A stretch of DNA of 64,000 nucleotides from Kribbella caucasensis (GTDB lineage Bacteria; Actinomycetota; Actinomycetes; Propionibacteriales; Kribbellaceae). The number at the start of each line of letters is the position of its first letter. Position 1 is the first letter of the stretch. Where the stretch lies: NCBI RefSeq assembly GCF_004361855.1, contig NZ_SNWQ01000001.1:248001-312000 (forward strand), read 5' to 3'. A model generated the notes under the pieces. That model worked only from the letters and a program-made list of their open reading frames with translations. It had not been told where the DNA came from and did no database searches. Both the position numbers and the translations under genes were made by a program. Of this stretch, positions 25,949 to 34,711 are shown one piece after another.

Positions 25949-26587
25949 ATGTCGTTCTTCGAGCCGCCTCCTCCTGCTCCCCAGCCTCCCGCACCAGGGC
26001 CGCAGCCCCAGCCGCCCGCATGGCAGGCGCCGCCCGAGAGCGTGCTCGGCGTGCCCGTGGCGCAGAGCCGGATCCTTGCCCGCACGGAGTCTGTGACGAT
26101 CGCCTTAGCCGATGTGGTGGCGTATCCAACGGGCTGCACGTTCGAGCTCCGGCTGGCTGGCCGGCGAACGAATCAAACTGAGGACGAGTGGTGGGACCTG
26201 AACGCGGTGTTCTTTGAGCACCGCCGCCCAATCTCACGTCGAGGCCTCGCCAGCGGTGCGCTGCCGGTTGAGCTGCTGCGTGTGGGAGTTGAGTTTGCGG
26301 ATGGGCGGAAGGCGACCAACGTCGGCGGACGGCCGCCCTGGGACCTGACCACTCCGCCCGAACCGCCCGTCCTGGTCGAGGCCGGCGGCGGGGGTGGGAG
26401 CGGTGGTGACGACCGGATCGTCTCCTCCCGCGAGTTCTGGTTGTGGCCCTTGCCGCCCGCGGAACGATTCGCGTTGGTCATCGAGTGGCCGTTCGCGGGC
26501 GTGCCGCTCACCCGTACGGAGCTTGACGGTGCCGCGATCGCTGCTGCCGCGGAGCACGCTGAGCCGTTCTGGCCCGAGCCGACGTAG
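25949..26587 (+). CDS. Hypothetical proline-rich N-terminal protein
   Basis: 212 residues. A Pro/Gln-rich segment (residues 5-31) is followed by a soluble, mainly beta domain. No signal peptide, membrane span or known catalytic motif was found. The domain contains a Gly-rich loop (AGGGGGSGGDD) and a conserved-looking FWLWPLPPAERFALVIEWP near the end. I do not recognise the family; function unknown. The start is supported by the TAGCCT -10 box. The last 80 bases overlap the convergent ComB-like gene. Confidence 0.75.
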   Translation: MSFFEPPPPAPQPPAPGPQPQPPAWQAPPESVLGVPVAQSRILARTESVTIALADVVAYPTGCTFELRLAGRRTNQTEDEWWDLNAVFFEHRRPISRRGLASGALPVELLRVGVEFADGRKATNVGGRPPWDLTTPPEPPVLVEAGGGGGSGGDDRIVSSREFWLWPLPPAERFALVIEWPFAGVPLTRTELDGAAIAAAAEHAEPFWPEPT

Positions 26588-27350
26588 CGTCCACAGCCGC
26601 TGCTTTGAAGGCGCCATCTGTCAGCACCGGTACTACGCGGCTGCGGTCGAGCTCCGCCGCGATCGCGACATCCTCGGCGAACCCGTACTGCGTGAGCTCC
26701 CGCCCGCCGGCGCAGTCGTGCAGCAGCCGCGGCAGCTCCTTCTCAACCTCCCGGTACGCCGCGACCGCGGCCCGCGCCTCGGGCGACAAGGGGCCGACGT
26801 CTCGGTACGCGAGTGCCGCGAGGAAGCCGCCTGCACCCCACAGATCCTCTACGGCGGGACGCAGCGAGTCGTCCTTCCACCGCTCCCCCGCGGCGATCGC
26901 CACCACCGTGAGTGCTGGGTCTTCGGCGAGTTTGGCGGCGGCCCATTCGGCTGCCGCGGCCCGATTTCGCAATGACACAGCCAGCACGGTCGAACCACTG
27001 TCGCTCAACTGCTGGGAGATCGTGGACCCGTTCGGCGACGGCAGCACCAGTCGGCGTACTCCCTGGGCCTGCCGGATCGTGACGGGCGACAGCGTGATCC
27101 CCGGCCGCGATCGCCCGACGGCGAGCACGGCATCCTGCTCCTCGGCGAAGGCCACCGCGGTCTCGTCACGCCAGCGGTACGGCAGGACGTCAATGTCGTT
27201 GTCGACGGCGACAGTCACCGCAGTGGTGAAGGACAGCACGTCCACCACCGCGACCAGGCTGCCAGGGACCGCGGCGGCACCGACCGGCCCCCAGTCGAAC
27301 CCAACTCGAAATCCGGACTGCGCGTAGGGGCTGGTCACCGACGTGATCAT
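26508..27350 (-). CDS. 2-phosphosulfolactate phosphatase family (ComB-like)
   Basis: 280 residues with ComB-family hallmarks: VVDVLSFTTAV (N-terminal Asp), LPSPNGS, AIAAGERW and CAGGREL. ComB dephosphorylates 2-phosphosulfolactate in archaeal coenzyme M synthesis. In actinobacteria the family is common without that pathway, so the true substrate is probably another phosphoester. The C-terminal 25 residues are Arg/Gln-rich and lie over the 3' end of the convergent gene. It starts 22 bases after the DUF3151 gene and is probably co-transcribed with it. Confidence 0.85.
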   Translation of the reverse strand: MITSVTSPYAQSGFRVGFDWGPVGAAAVPGSLVAVVDVLSFTTAVTVAVDNDIDVLPYRWRDETAVAFAEEQDAVLAVGRSRPGITLSPVTIRQAQGVRRLVLPSPNGSTISQQLSDSGSTVLAVSLRNRAAAAEWAAAKLAEDPALTVVAIAAGERWKDDSLRPAVEDLWGAGGFLAALAYRDVGPLSPEARAAVAAYREVEKELPRLLHDCAGGRELTQYGFAEDVAIAAELDRSRVVPVLTDGAFKAAAVDATSARARTAQRAPRQQRSRHRQAPYG

Positions 27351-27371
27351 GCCAGCCCCTACCAGCAGGCT

Positions 27372-27779
27372 TCAGCTGAGCTCGTCCGCTGCGGTCGGCG
27401 ACGAGTCGCGCAGGAAGGTGGTGCAGCGTTCGGCTTCGTCCTTCTCGTCGATGGCGGCCGCGGCCTTGCCCAGGACGGCCAGGCAGCGCAGGAAGCCGCG
27501 ATTCGGCTCGTGCTCCCAAGGAACCGGGCCGTGACCCTTCCAGCCGTTGCGTCGGAGCAGGTCCAGGCCCCGGTGGTAACCGGTCCGGGCGTAGGCGTAG
27601 GCCTCGATCGTGCGGCCGTCCGCGAAGGCCGCTTCGGCCAGCAGGGACCAGGCCAGCGACGAGGTCGGGAACTTGGCCGCGGCCTCGACCGGAGCGAGCC
27701 CGGCGGCGAGTTCCGCGGCCGCCGGGTCCACGGGGAGTAAGGTCTCGGGTGGACCGCTGAGCAGATTGTTCAATTCCAT
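27372..27779 (-). CDS. DUF3151 protein
   Basis: 135 residues from the ATG at 27779 (a GTG at 27800 would add seven). The sequence reads like DUF3151: LLPVDPAAAELAAG, FPTSSLAWSLLAEAAFADGRTIEAYAYARTGYHRGLDLLRRNGWKG, then VPWEHEPNRGFLRCLAVLGKAAAAI. This is a small helical, TPR-like cytoplasmic protein conserved across actinobacteria; function unknown. It is upstream of the ComB-like gene in the same transcript. Confidence 0.9.
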   Translation of the reverse strand: MELNNLLSGPPETLLPVDPAAAELAAGLAPVEAAAKFPTSSLAWSLLAEAAFADGRTIEAYAYARTGYHRGLDLLRRNGWKGHGPVPWEHEPNRGFLRCLAVLGKAAAAIDEKDEAERCTTFLRDSSPTAADELS

Positions 27780-27924
27780 GACCACATCTTCGCCGATCAC
27801 GCAGCCGAACCGGCACGTGACCGCCTGACGAAATCCGTTGACCGTTCACCGATCGGCCACGGATGCTTGAGACCCTGCGTGATAGCCGCCGTGGTTCCCA
27901 GCTACGGCCGGAAGGAGGCACCGG

Positions 27925-28374
27925 ATGAGCGTCATAGTCCTGAACGCGTCGTACGAGCCACTGCACACCGTGTCGATCCAGCACGCCATCCGGATGCTGG
28001 TCCGCGAGGTCGCAGTGGTGGAAGAGGCGCACGGCGAACGGACCATCGGCCCTTTTCCGGTTCCACGGGTGCTGCGGCTGGTCCGCTACGTGGTCACCCA
28101 TTGGCGCTACGCCGGCGGCCGGATGAAGTACAGCAAGCACGGCGTGCTCCGCCGGGACAAGTTCCGCTGCGCGTACTGCGGGCTGGAGAACGCCGACACC
28201 ATGGACCATGTTCAACCCAGATCCAGGGGCGGCCGCACCGAGTGGCTGAACGCGGTCGCCGCCCATGCCGCCTGTAATGAGCGGAAGGGCAACAGGACGC
28301 CCGGCGAGGCCAATATGCCGCTCCTCTGGCAACCCTGGGTTCCAACCCGGGCCGAGCTCGTCATACAGACATGA
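27925..28374 (+). CDS. HNH endonuclease
   Basis: 149 residues. Zinc cysteines CAYCG, the DH of DTMDHVQPRSRGG and the NxxxxHxxCNxRKGN motif (NAVAAHAACNERKGNRTP) give a complete HNH nuclease of the type found as a lone chromosomal gene in most actinobacteria. The N-terminal 60 residues (MSVIVLNASYEPLHTVSI) are also typical of that group. The start has GAAGGAGG upstream. Not part of a restriction or phage cluster here. Biological role unclear. The intrinsic terminator overlaps its last codons. Confidence 0.93.
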   Translation: MSVIVLNASYEPLHTVSIQHAIRMLVREVAVVEEAHGERTIGPFPVPRVLRLVRYVVTHWRYAGGRMKYSKHGVLRRDKFRCAYCGLENADTMDHVQPRSRGGRTEWLNAVAAHAACNERKGNRTPGEANMPLLWQPWVPTRAELVIQT

Positions 28375-28385
28375 CGGGCTTTTTT
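28355..28385 (+). terminator. Intrinsic terminator overlapping HNH stop codon
   Basis: AGCTCGTCAT (28355-28364), a 6-base loop and ATGACGGGCT (28371-28380) form a stem with one G-U pair, followed by a run of T (28380-28385). The stem includes the last codons and the TGA stop (28372-28374). This is the only hairpin in the window with a clear U-tract. Confidence 0.88.
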
Positions 28386-28482
28386 CATGCCCAATTCCGG
28401 GTCGGCGAATGATCCCGCGGGGTTGTCCACAGCGCCGATGATTCCTGCGGTTCGGGCCGGCTGATCACTGCATCTTGTCTGT

Positions 28483-29583
28483 GTGAACCCACAACTCAGC
28501 GTGATGACCGCGATCCGCGGCGGCGTCTTCACCCGCGCCGACGCGCGTGCCTGCGGCTACCCCGACCCCGACATCGACTCCCTGCTGGACTCCGGCGGCT
28601 GGCGCCGGATCCGGCCGGGCACCTACGCCCCCTACCGTGACTTCGCCGTCGTCACCGACGAGATGCTCCACCTCCGCGGCCTCCATCGAGTACTACGCTC
28701 TGGCGAGCCCGGCCTGATCGCCAGCCACCAGTCAGCCGCCGCCCTGCACGCCCTCCCACTCTGGGGCCTCGATCTCACCCAGATCCACGTCACGACCCGG
28801 ACGGCCCACTCTGGCCACCGGCCCAGCGAGGCCGCGGCCGGATCACGCGACAGCTGGGCCGTGATCGGGGCGGACGAGGTGTGCCGGCATGTCCGCGACC
28901 CGATCGGCCCGGGCGTCCAGGTCTGGAACAACCTGCGCCTGGTCTCACCAGCTCGAGCGGTCGCCGAAGTCGCCGCCACCTCACCGCTCGTCCCGGGCGT
29001 CGTGGTCGCCGAAGCCGCCCTCGCCGCGGGGATCGCCACGTCGAGAACCCTCCAGCGGGCGGCGAGCCAGCTCGTCGAGGGGATCGACCAAGCGGAGCGA
29101 GTCGTCGCGCAAGCCCAGCCGGAATCCGCCTCGGTCGCGGAATCACGCCTGCGCCTGATCCTGTCCGAGGCAGGCCTCCCCACGCCTTCGACGTCCGCAC
29201 CGCCCGCGATCGACGTCGACCAAACCGGATGCGCGCTGTGGTTCCCCGACGAGCGGACCGTGGTGGAGTTCGATCCCCGGCGACCTTTCTGGTGCCAGGT
29301 TCCGGACGACTACCTCGACGACACGGCCACGCGCTTCTTCGCGCCCCGTCCCGGTGTCCCGACCGAGCCCGAGCCGCTCGAATACTGCTGGATCTCCTGG
29401 ACCGATCTCGACGATCCACCCCTCGTCGTCGACCGCGTCCGAGCCACCTTCGCCCGGGCGTCCCGCCGTACCGGCGTCCGGATCTTCGATCCCACCCGCA
29501 GCCCGCGTTCCCACCGAAGACGCCGCACCGGATCGACGCAGCCCGACTACGCCCTGCCCTCCGACCACGACATCCCCGGATGA
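28483..29583 (+). CDS. AbiEi-like antitoxin-domain protein
   Basis: 366 residues from a GTG start. The N-terminus (FTRADARACGYPDPDIDSLLDSGGWRRIRPGTYAP) resembles the winged-helix AbiEi antitoxin domain. The middle is helical (SPARAVAEVAATSPLVPGVVVAEAAL), and the C-terminus resembles the nuclease-like domain frequently attached to it. Such proteins are abundant, usually solitary, in actinobacteria. No AbiEii toxin (nucleotidyltransferase) gene is adjacent, so an active toxin-antitoxin role is doubtful. The 3' end carries a short duplicated segment across the stop. Confidence 0.75.
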   Translation: MNPQLSVMTAIRGGVFTRADARACGYPDPDIDSLLDSGGWRRIRPGTYAPYRDFAVVTDEMLHLRGLHRVLRSGEPGLIASHQSAAALHALPLWGLDLTQIHVTTRTAHSGHRPSEAAAGSRDSWAVIGADEVCRHVRDPIGPGVQVWNNLRLVSPARAVAEVAATSPLVPGVVVAEAALAAGIATSRTLQRAASQLVEGIDQAERVVAQAQPESASVAESRLRLILSEAGLPTPSTSAPPAIDVDQTGCALWFPDERTVVEFDPRRPFWCQVPDDYLDDTATRFFAPRPGVPTEPEPLEYCWISWTDLDDPPLVVDRVRATFARASRRTGVRIFDPTRSPRSHRRRRTGSTQPDYALPSDHDIPG

Positions 29584-29608
29584 CCCCCCATGGCGACGAC
29601 ATCCCCGG
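29568..29608. repeat. Short direct duplication across a stop codon
   Basis: CGACATCCCCGG occurs at 29568-29579 and again at 29597-29608, each followed by (A/C)TGACC. The first copy contains the end of the AbiEi-like gene, so a 29-base duplication has repeated its terminus. Confidence 0.6.
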
Positions 29609-29724
29609 CTGACCTCAGGACAAAGCGAACGGGCCCGCCGTCCGATCGACGACGAGCCCGCTCAAGACGATCCGTCAACAGCTACTCCGGGCAGCTGCTG
29701 CGGCCATCACCGCTACAGCGTGGT

Positions 29725-30750
<1,026 letters not shown>

Positions 30751-30972
30751 GTCTCGCGGTACTCCTCACAACAAAAGTTCGTGTGGGTCGGGCTCCAGTA
30801 TGTCCGCCGCGCACCTCGTCGTGCCCGGCGCCCTGCTGCCGAACCGGCCGGACGGCCGTGCTGTGTTCGGCGATGGTGCAGACCAGTTGATGAACAGGAC
30901 CGGTCCAGTTCGTTTCCACCAGAAGAAGATCGCGCTCGTCGATCCAACCGCGGCGGATCGGTGCCCGGCTGG

Positions 30973-31695
30973 TCAGGTGGCGGTTCCCGACCGCGGGCCT
31001 CGGGGTGTGAGGGCCATGTGCAGCCGGTAGCGGTCGGCCCGGTAGGCCGACCAGGACAGCTCGACGACCTTGCGGCCGGCGAAGGTGGTGCGCTCGAGGA
31101 CCAGCAGGGGTGCCCGCCGGGCCACACCGAGGACCCGGGCGACATGACCGTCGGCGTTGTCCGCCCGGACGGTCTGCTCCCCGGAGGTGACGACGACGTC
31201 GTACTCGCTGGCGAAGACGTCGTACAGGGTGCCGAGCTCGCGGCCGAGCAGGCCGGGGAAGAGCTGCGACGGGTAGTAGCCGATCTCGTACGCCATCGGC
31301 GACGCGTCGGCGGTCCGCAGCCGCTCGACCCGGATCACCTTGGTGCCCTTGGCGACTCGCAGCCCCTTCGCGGTCTCGTCGGAGGCCTCGATCTCGGTGG
31401 CCGACAGCACCACCGTGCCGGGTTCGAGCCCGCGGGCCCGCATCTCCCGGGAGAACGAGGTGAGGTGCAGTTGCGAGTCGACCTGCGGGCCGGTGACGAA
31501 GGTGCCCTTGCCGTGCACGCGTTCGAGCGCGCCGGACTCGACCAGGTCGCTGATCGCCTGCCGGACGGTGACCCGGGAGACGTTCAGTTTGTCCACCAGA
31601 GCCCGTTCGGACGGGATCGGGTCACCCGGGTGCAGTTCGACGTCGATCAGCCGTTCCAGCACCGACCGGACCTGAGCCCGCTTCGTCGCAACCAT
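30973..31695 (-). CDS. GntR/HutC-family regulator (DasR/NagR-like)
   Basis: 240 residues. The N-terminal winged helix has PGDPIPSERALVDKLNVSRVTVRQAISDLVESGALERVHGKGTFV, and the C-terminal UTRA ligand domain has LTSFSREMRARGLEPGTVVL and VIRVERLRTAD. This is the organisation of DasR/NagR-type sensors of glucosamine-6-phosphate or GlcNAc-6-phosphate. It is divergent from a SIS-domain sugar isomerase/deaminase gene with 101 bases between starts and a dre-like site in the gap. Control of amino-sugar use is therefore likely. Confidence 0.92.
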   Translation of the reverse strand: MVATKRAQVRSVLERLIDVELHPGDPIPSERALVDKLNVSRVTVRQAISDLVESGALERVHGKGTFVTGPQVDSQLHLTSFSREMRARGLEPGTVVLSATEIEASDETAKGLRVAKGTKVIRVERLRTADASPMAYEIGYYPSQLFPGLLGRELGTLYDVFASEYDVVVTSGEQTVRADNADGHVARVLGVARRAPLLVLERTTFAGRKVVELSWSAYRADRYRLHMALTPRGPRSGTAT

Positions 31696-31772
31696 GGAAT
31701 CCAGCTCCTCCAGACCTGGCGGTGTCGCCGGGGGTGTCCCGGAGCACCGCTCACTGCTATCGTGCGCAGCAT

Positions 31773-31788
31773 ACCTGTTAAGACCAGA
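31773..31788. promoter_or_regulatory. dre-like operator
   Basis: ACCTGTTAAGACCAGA resembles the DasR-responsive element ACTGGTCTAGACCACT: the right half AGACCA is exact and the left half imperfect. It is 8 bases before the SIS gene start. The following GGACCAGT adds another half-site. Expected target of the divergent GntR protein. Confidence 0.5.
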
Positions 31789-31796
31789 TAGGACCA

Positions 31797-32855
31797 GTGA
31801 TCCCTGTGGTGTCTGTTCCCGCCCCTGCCACCCAGATGGCGCGCGAGATCGCCGAGCAGCCGGCCGCGCTGGCGGCCACCTTCGAGCACGTCCTGCCCCT
31901 GCGACACGACATCACCCGGCTGGCCGCCGGCCGCCGGCACGTCATCTTCGTGGCCCGCGGTTCGTCGGACAACGCCGGCGTCTACGGCCGGTACCTGACC
32001 GAGATCCACGCCGGCCGCCAGGCGTCCCTGGCCGCCCCCTCGGTCGCCACCCTGTACGGCGCGAACCTCGACCTCTCGAACTCCCTCGTGGTCGCGGTCA
32101 GCCAGTCCGGCGCGACCCAGGAGATCGTCGACACCGCCGAGTGGGCCAAGCGCAACGGCGCCGCCGTGGTCGGCATCACCAACGACGGCAACAGCCCGCT
32201 CGCCTCGACCGCCGACGTCGCCCTGATCACCCAGGCCGGCAAGGAGCTGGCCGTCCCGGCGACCAAGACCTACACCACCCAGCTGGCCGCGATCACCGTG
32301 GCGGTCGACTCGCTCGCGCCGAAGCCGGGCACGCTCGACGCCGCCATCGCCCGGGTTCCCGACGCCGCCGCCAAGATGCTGGAGGGTTCGGTGGAGGCGG
32401 CCGCCGATCTCCTCGCCGGCGCCCACGACGTCCTCGCCAGCGGCCGCGGCCTCACCTTCGGCACCACGCTCGAGGTCGCCCTCAAGCTGGAGGAGACCTG
32501 CCTCCAGCCGGTCCGCGGCCTCTCGTACGCCGACCTCAAGCACGGCCCGATCGCCGTCGTCGACGCCGATCTGGTCACCATCCTGGTCGCCGCCGCGGAC
32601 GGCCCGGCCCTCCCCGGCATGACCGAGCTCGCCTCGATCGTCCGCGAGAAGGGCAGCAAGATCCTCGGCATCGGCGGCGACGCCACCTTTGCCGCCCGCT
32701 GCGACGTCAACCTCCCCGGCCCCGATCTGCCCGAGACCCTCTCCCCCCTCGCCCTGGTCATCCCCGCCCAGCGCGCCATCGAGGCCCTCGCCCGCAAACT
32801 GGGCCTCGACCCCGACGCCCCCCGAGGCCTCCGCAAGGTCACCCAAACCGACTGA
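31797..32855 (+). CDS. SIS-domain aminosugar isomerase/deaminase (NagB-II/GlmS-like)
   Basis: 352 residues with two SIS domains, as in the isomerase half of GlmS. Phosphosugar-binding motifs include FVARGSSDNAG, AVSQSGATQEI, CLQPVRGLSYADLKHGP and the terminal LARKLGLDPDAPRGLRKVT, a GlmS-type C-tail. The glutaminase domain is absent. This matches NagB-II-type glucosamine-6-phosphate deaminases or related AgaS-like enzymes acting in the cytoplasm. GTG start at 31797. It is divergent from the DasR-like regulator and followed by a strong hairpin. Exact sugar not certain. Confidence 0.85.
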   Translation: MIPVVSVPAPATQMAREIAEQPAALAATFEHVLPLRHDITRLAAGRRHVIFVARGSSDNAGVYGRYLTEIHAGRQASLAAPSVATLYGANLDLSNSLVVAVSQSGATQEIVDTAEWAKRNGAAVVGITNDGNSPLASTADVALITQAGKELAVPATKTYTTQLAAITVAVDSLAPKPGTLDAAIARVPDAAAKMLEGSVEAAADLLAGAHDVLASGRGLTFGTTLEVALKLEETCLQPVRGLSYADLKHGPIAVVDADLVTILVAAADGPALPGMTELASIVREKGSKILGIGGDATFAARCDVNLPGPDLPETLSPLALVIPAQRAIEALARKLGLDPDAPRGLRKVTQTD

Positions 32856-32875
32856 CCCCAGGCCCCGCGCCGGAG

Positions 32876-32913
32876 CACCGAGGCCCCCGACCCTCGTTGC
32901 CGGGGCCTCGGTG
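32876..32913 (+). terminator. Hairpin terminator of SIS gene
   Basis: CACCGAGGCCCC (32876-32887) pairs perfectly with 32902-32913 over a 14-base loop, 20 bases after the SIS stop. Strong GC stem without U-tract. Confidence 0.75.
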
Positions 32914-32953
32914 GTCCCAGGGAAATTCCGGTGCATCGATGAACTGCGAGCCC

Positions 32954-32959
32954 TAGATT
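32954..32959 (+). promoter_or_regulatory. Probable -10 of APH-like gene, leaderless
   Basis: TAGATT ends 6 bases before the GTG at 32966, with no ribosome site between. The transcript would begin at the start codon. Confidence 0.55.
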
Positions 32960-32965
32960 CGTGGG

Positions 32966-33913
32966 GTGACCGCGGACGACGACGTGCCCTCCAACCTTTC
33001 GCATCTCGGCGCGCCGATCGGGCCGATGATCCGCGTCCACGGCGGGTTCGCCAACCGGATGTACCGGCTCGACACCGACCAGGGGTCGTTCGCGGTGAAG
33101 GAGTTGAACCTCGTCGACCGCCGCTGGACCTCCCACGTCGAGGACGTGTTCAGGTTCGAGCGGGCGGCCTTCGCTGCCGGCATCCCGATGCCAGAGCCGA
33201 TCTCGGCCAGCCACCACACGCTCGTCCACCGGTGGGTCGAGGGAGAGAAGGTGCCCGAAGCACCGGTGTCGGCGGCGTACGCGTTCGAGATCGGTGAGAT
33301 CCTCGCGCGCATCCACGCGCTCGACGTCGAGTGGACCCACGTGTCGATCGAGGACCCGACGTCACGGGACTGGCCCGAGCTCGCCGAGCGGGCGGCGGCG
33401 ACCGGACAGCCGTGGGCCGACGAACTCGCCTCCCACGTCGAGACGTTCCTCGCGATTGCCCACTTCGTCGACACCTGCGAACGGCCAGGCCCCGCCGTGC
33501 TGACCCACAGGGACATCCAACCGTGGAACCTGCTCGCTCGAGACGGTCGGCCGGTGGTGCTCGACTGGGAGCTCTCGGGGATGCTCGACCTGGCCAGTGA
33601 GCTCGGCTCGACCGCGCTGAGCCTCGCGAAGGGACCTGGCTTCGACGACATCGAGCCCACCATCTTCCGCTCGGTCCTCGACGGCTACGTCGCAGGGGGC
33701 GGAGCACTGCCGCCGTCGGGTCCAAGCTGGTTCGTGTTCATGATCGGCGGCTGGCTGGGGTTCACGAGGTGGAACATCCTCCGCTGCCTCGCCGGTGTCG
33801 AGGCGAGCACCGGCCCTGACCTCGCGCTGTCGCACGAGTCCGTGCGCAACGGCGTGCGCGGCCTCCCCGACATGTTCGGCCGACTTCCGGAGCTCGAGGC
33901 GCTGCTCGTGTGA
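32966..33913 (+). CDS. Aminoglycoside phosphotransferase (APH)-fold kinase
   Basis: 315 residues with kinase-like fold. The nucleotide-binding lysine is probably in FAVKELN; Brenner's motif is LTHRDIQPWN and the metal-binding motif is VVLDWELSG. Family members phosphorylate aminoglycosides, homoserine, choline or other small molecules. No resistance gene context is present, so a small-metabolite kinase is as likely as drug resistance. The GTG start fits the -10 box TAGATT six bases upstream. Single-gene unit. Confidence 0.87.
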   Translation: MTADDDVPSNLSHLGAPIGPMIRVHGGFANRMYRLDTDQGSFAVKELNLVDRRWTSHVEDVFRFERAAFAAGIPMPEPISASHHTLVHRWVEGEKVPEAPVSAAYAFEIGEILARIHALDVEWTHVSIEDPTSRDWPELAERAAATGQPWADELASHVETFLAIAHFVDTCERPGPAVLTHRDIQPWNLLARDGRPVVLDWELSGMLDLASELGSTALSLAKGPGFDDIEPTIFRSVLDGYVAGGGALPPSGPSWFVFMIGGWLGFTRWNILRCLAGVEASTGPDLALSHESVRNGVRGLPDMFGRLPELEALLV

Positions 33914-34118
33914 CAGCGACCCGCTTCTGTGCTGGGTGCTCGGCGTGACGCGCGCTCCCGATCCCACTCGTGGCGACAGTCGATGACCTGTACCGACGCG
34001 GACGCGTGGACACCGTCTCGGACCTCTCCACACCACCGACCTAGCGCCAATCGGCGCGCGAAGAGTTCGGTCAACTTAGCCCATCTGTCCCGGCCGTCGC
34101 GTCCGCATCGGCAGAACT

Positions 34119-34159
34119 TCGCTGGGAAAGTGCTCATTTGGTGAGCACTTTCCCAGCGA
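34119..34159. promoter_or_regulatory. 18-bp perfect inverted repeat before VOC gene
   Basis: TCGCTGGGAAAGTGCTCA (34119-34136) pairs without mismatch with 34142-34159 over loop TTTGG. It lies 48 bases upstream of the VOC start. A -10-like TAGTTG (34160-34165) and -35-like TTGGTG (34138-34143) overlap it. It could be an operator for an unlinked repressor or an attenuator hairpin. Confidence 0.6.
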
Positions 34160-34206
34160 TAGTTGATGTCAGGAAGCGGGAACAACGCACCGAAGGGACC
34201 ACGGAA

Positions 34207-34623
34207 ATGATGCGAGGATTCGCCACCGTCAGCTTCTACGCCGCGGACATGAGCGCCGCCAAGGCCTGGTACACCGAACTGCTCGGGATCGAGCCGTACT
34301 TCGCGCGGCCGGAGGTCGGGGACCCGGCGTACCTGGAGTTCCGTTTCGGGGACTACCAGTGCGAGCTCGGGATCATCGACGCGAAATGGGCGCCTCACTC
34401 GGTGGGCGAGAAGCCGGCCGGCGCGATCGTCTACTGGCACGTCGACGACCTCGAGGGCATGGTCGAGCGCCTGCTCGAACTCGGCGCGACCCAGAACGAG
34501 CCGATCACCGCCCGCGGCGACACCGGATTCCGGACCGCCTCGGTGGTCGACCCGTTCGGCAACATCATCGGCGTCATGTACAACCCGCACTACCTGGAAA
34601 TCCTCGACTCGCTGAAGAACTGA
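34207..34623 (+). CDS. VOC-family protein (glyoxalase-like)
   Basis: 138 residues from ATG 34207 (a second ATG follows immediately). The start is supported by GAAGGGA 8 bases upstream. The fold core FATVSFYAADMSAAKAWYTELLGIEPYF and VVDPFGNIIGVMYNPHY are typical of single-domain VOC proteins that act as dimers. Metal ligands or substrate cannot be fixed from sequence. It is a lone gene under a strong inverted repeat, so expression is probably tightly regulated. Function unknown. Confidence 0.88.
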   Translation: MMRGFATVSFYAADMSAAKAWYTELLGIEPYFARPEVGDPAYLEFRFGDYQCELGIIDAKWAPHSVGEKPAGAIVYWHVDDLEGMVERLLELGATQNEPITARGDTGFRTASVVDPFGNIIGVMYNPHYLEILDSLKN

Positions 34624-34711
34624 GGGTTCGAGTACACAGCGGAAACCCGGCCGAGCAAGGGCCCGCCGGGGGTTCGTGCGGAGGCGGCGTGGCGAGTGTC
34701 CGCCGTCGTGG

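Noticed and set aside
26508..27350. ComB-like gene as evidence for coenzyme M biosynthesis.
   Set aside because: No other ComA/ComC/ComDE-type genes are present, and the family is broadly distributed in bacteria without the cofactor.
28330..28355. CCTGGGTTCCAACCCGGG resembles a tRNA T-arm.
   Set aside because: It lies inside the HNH coding sequence and no acceptor, D or anticodon stem can be folded around it.
27925..28374. HNH gene as a sign of a restriction system, prophage or homing element.
   Set aside because: No methyltransferase, phage or intron-like genes are nearby, and the protein is of the widespread stand-alone chromosomal type.
28483..29583. Type IV toxin-antitoxin system.
   Set aside because: Only the AbiEi-like half is present; no AbiEii nucleotidyltransferase gene is adjacent, and such solitary proteins are common in actinobacteria.
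32966..33913. Antibiotic resistance gene.
   Set aside because: The APH fold alone does not show resistance; context and the absence of mobile DNA favour a metabolic kinase.
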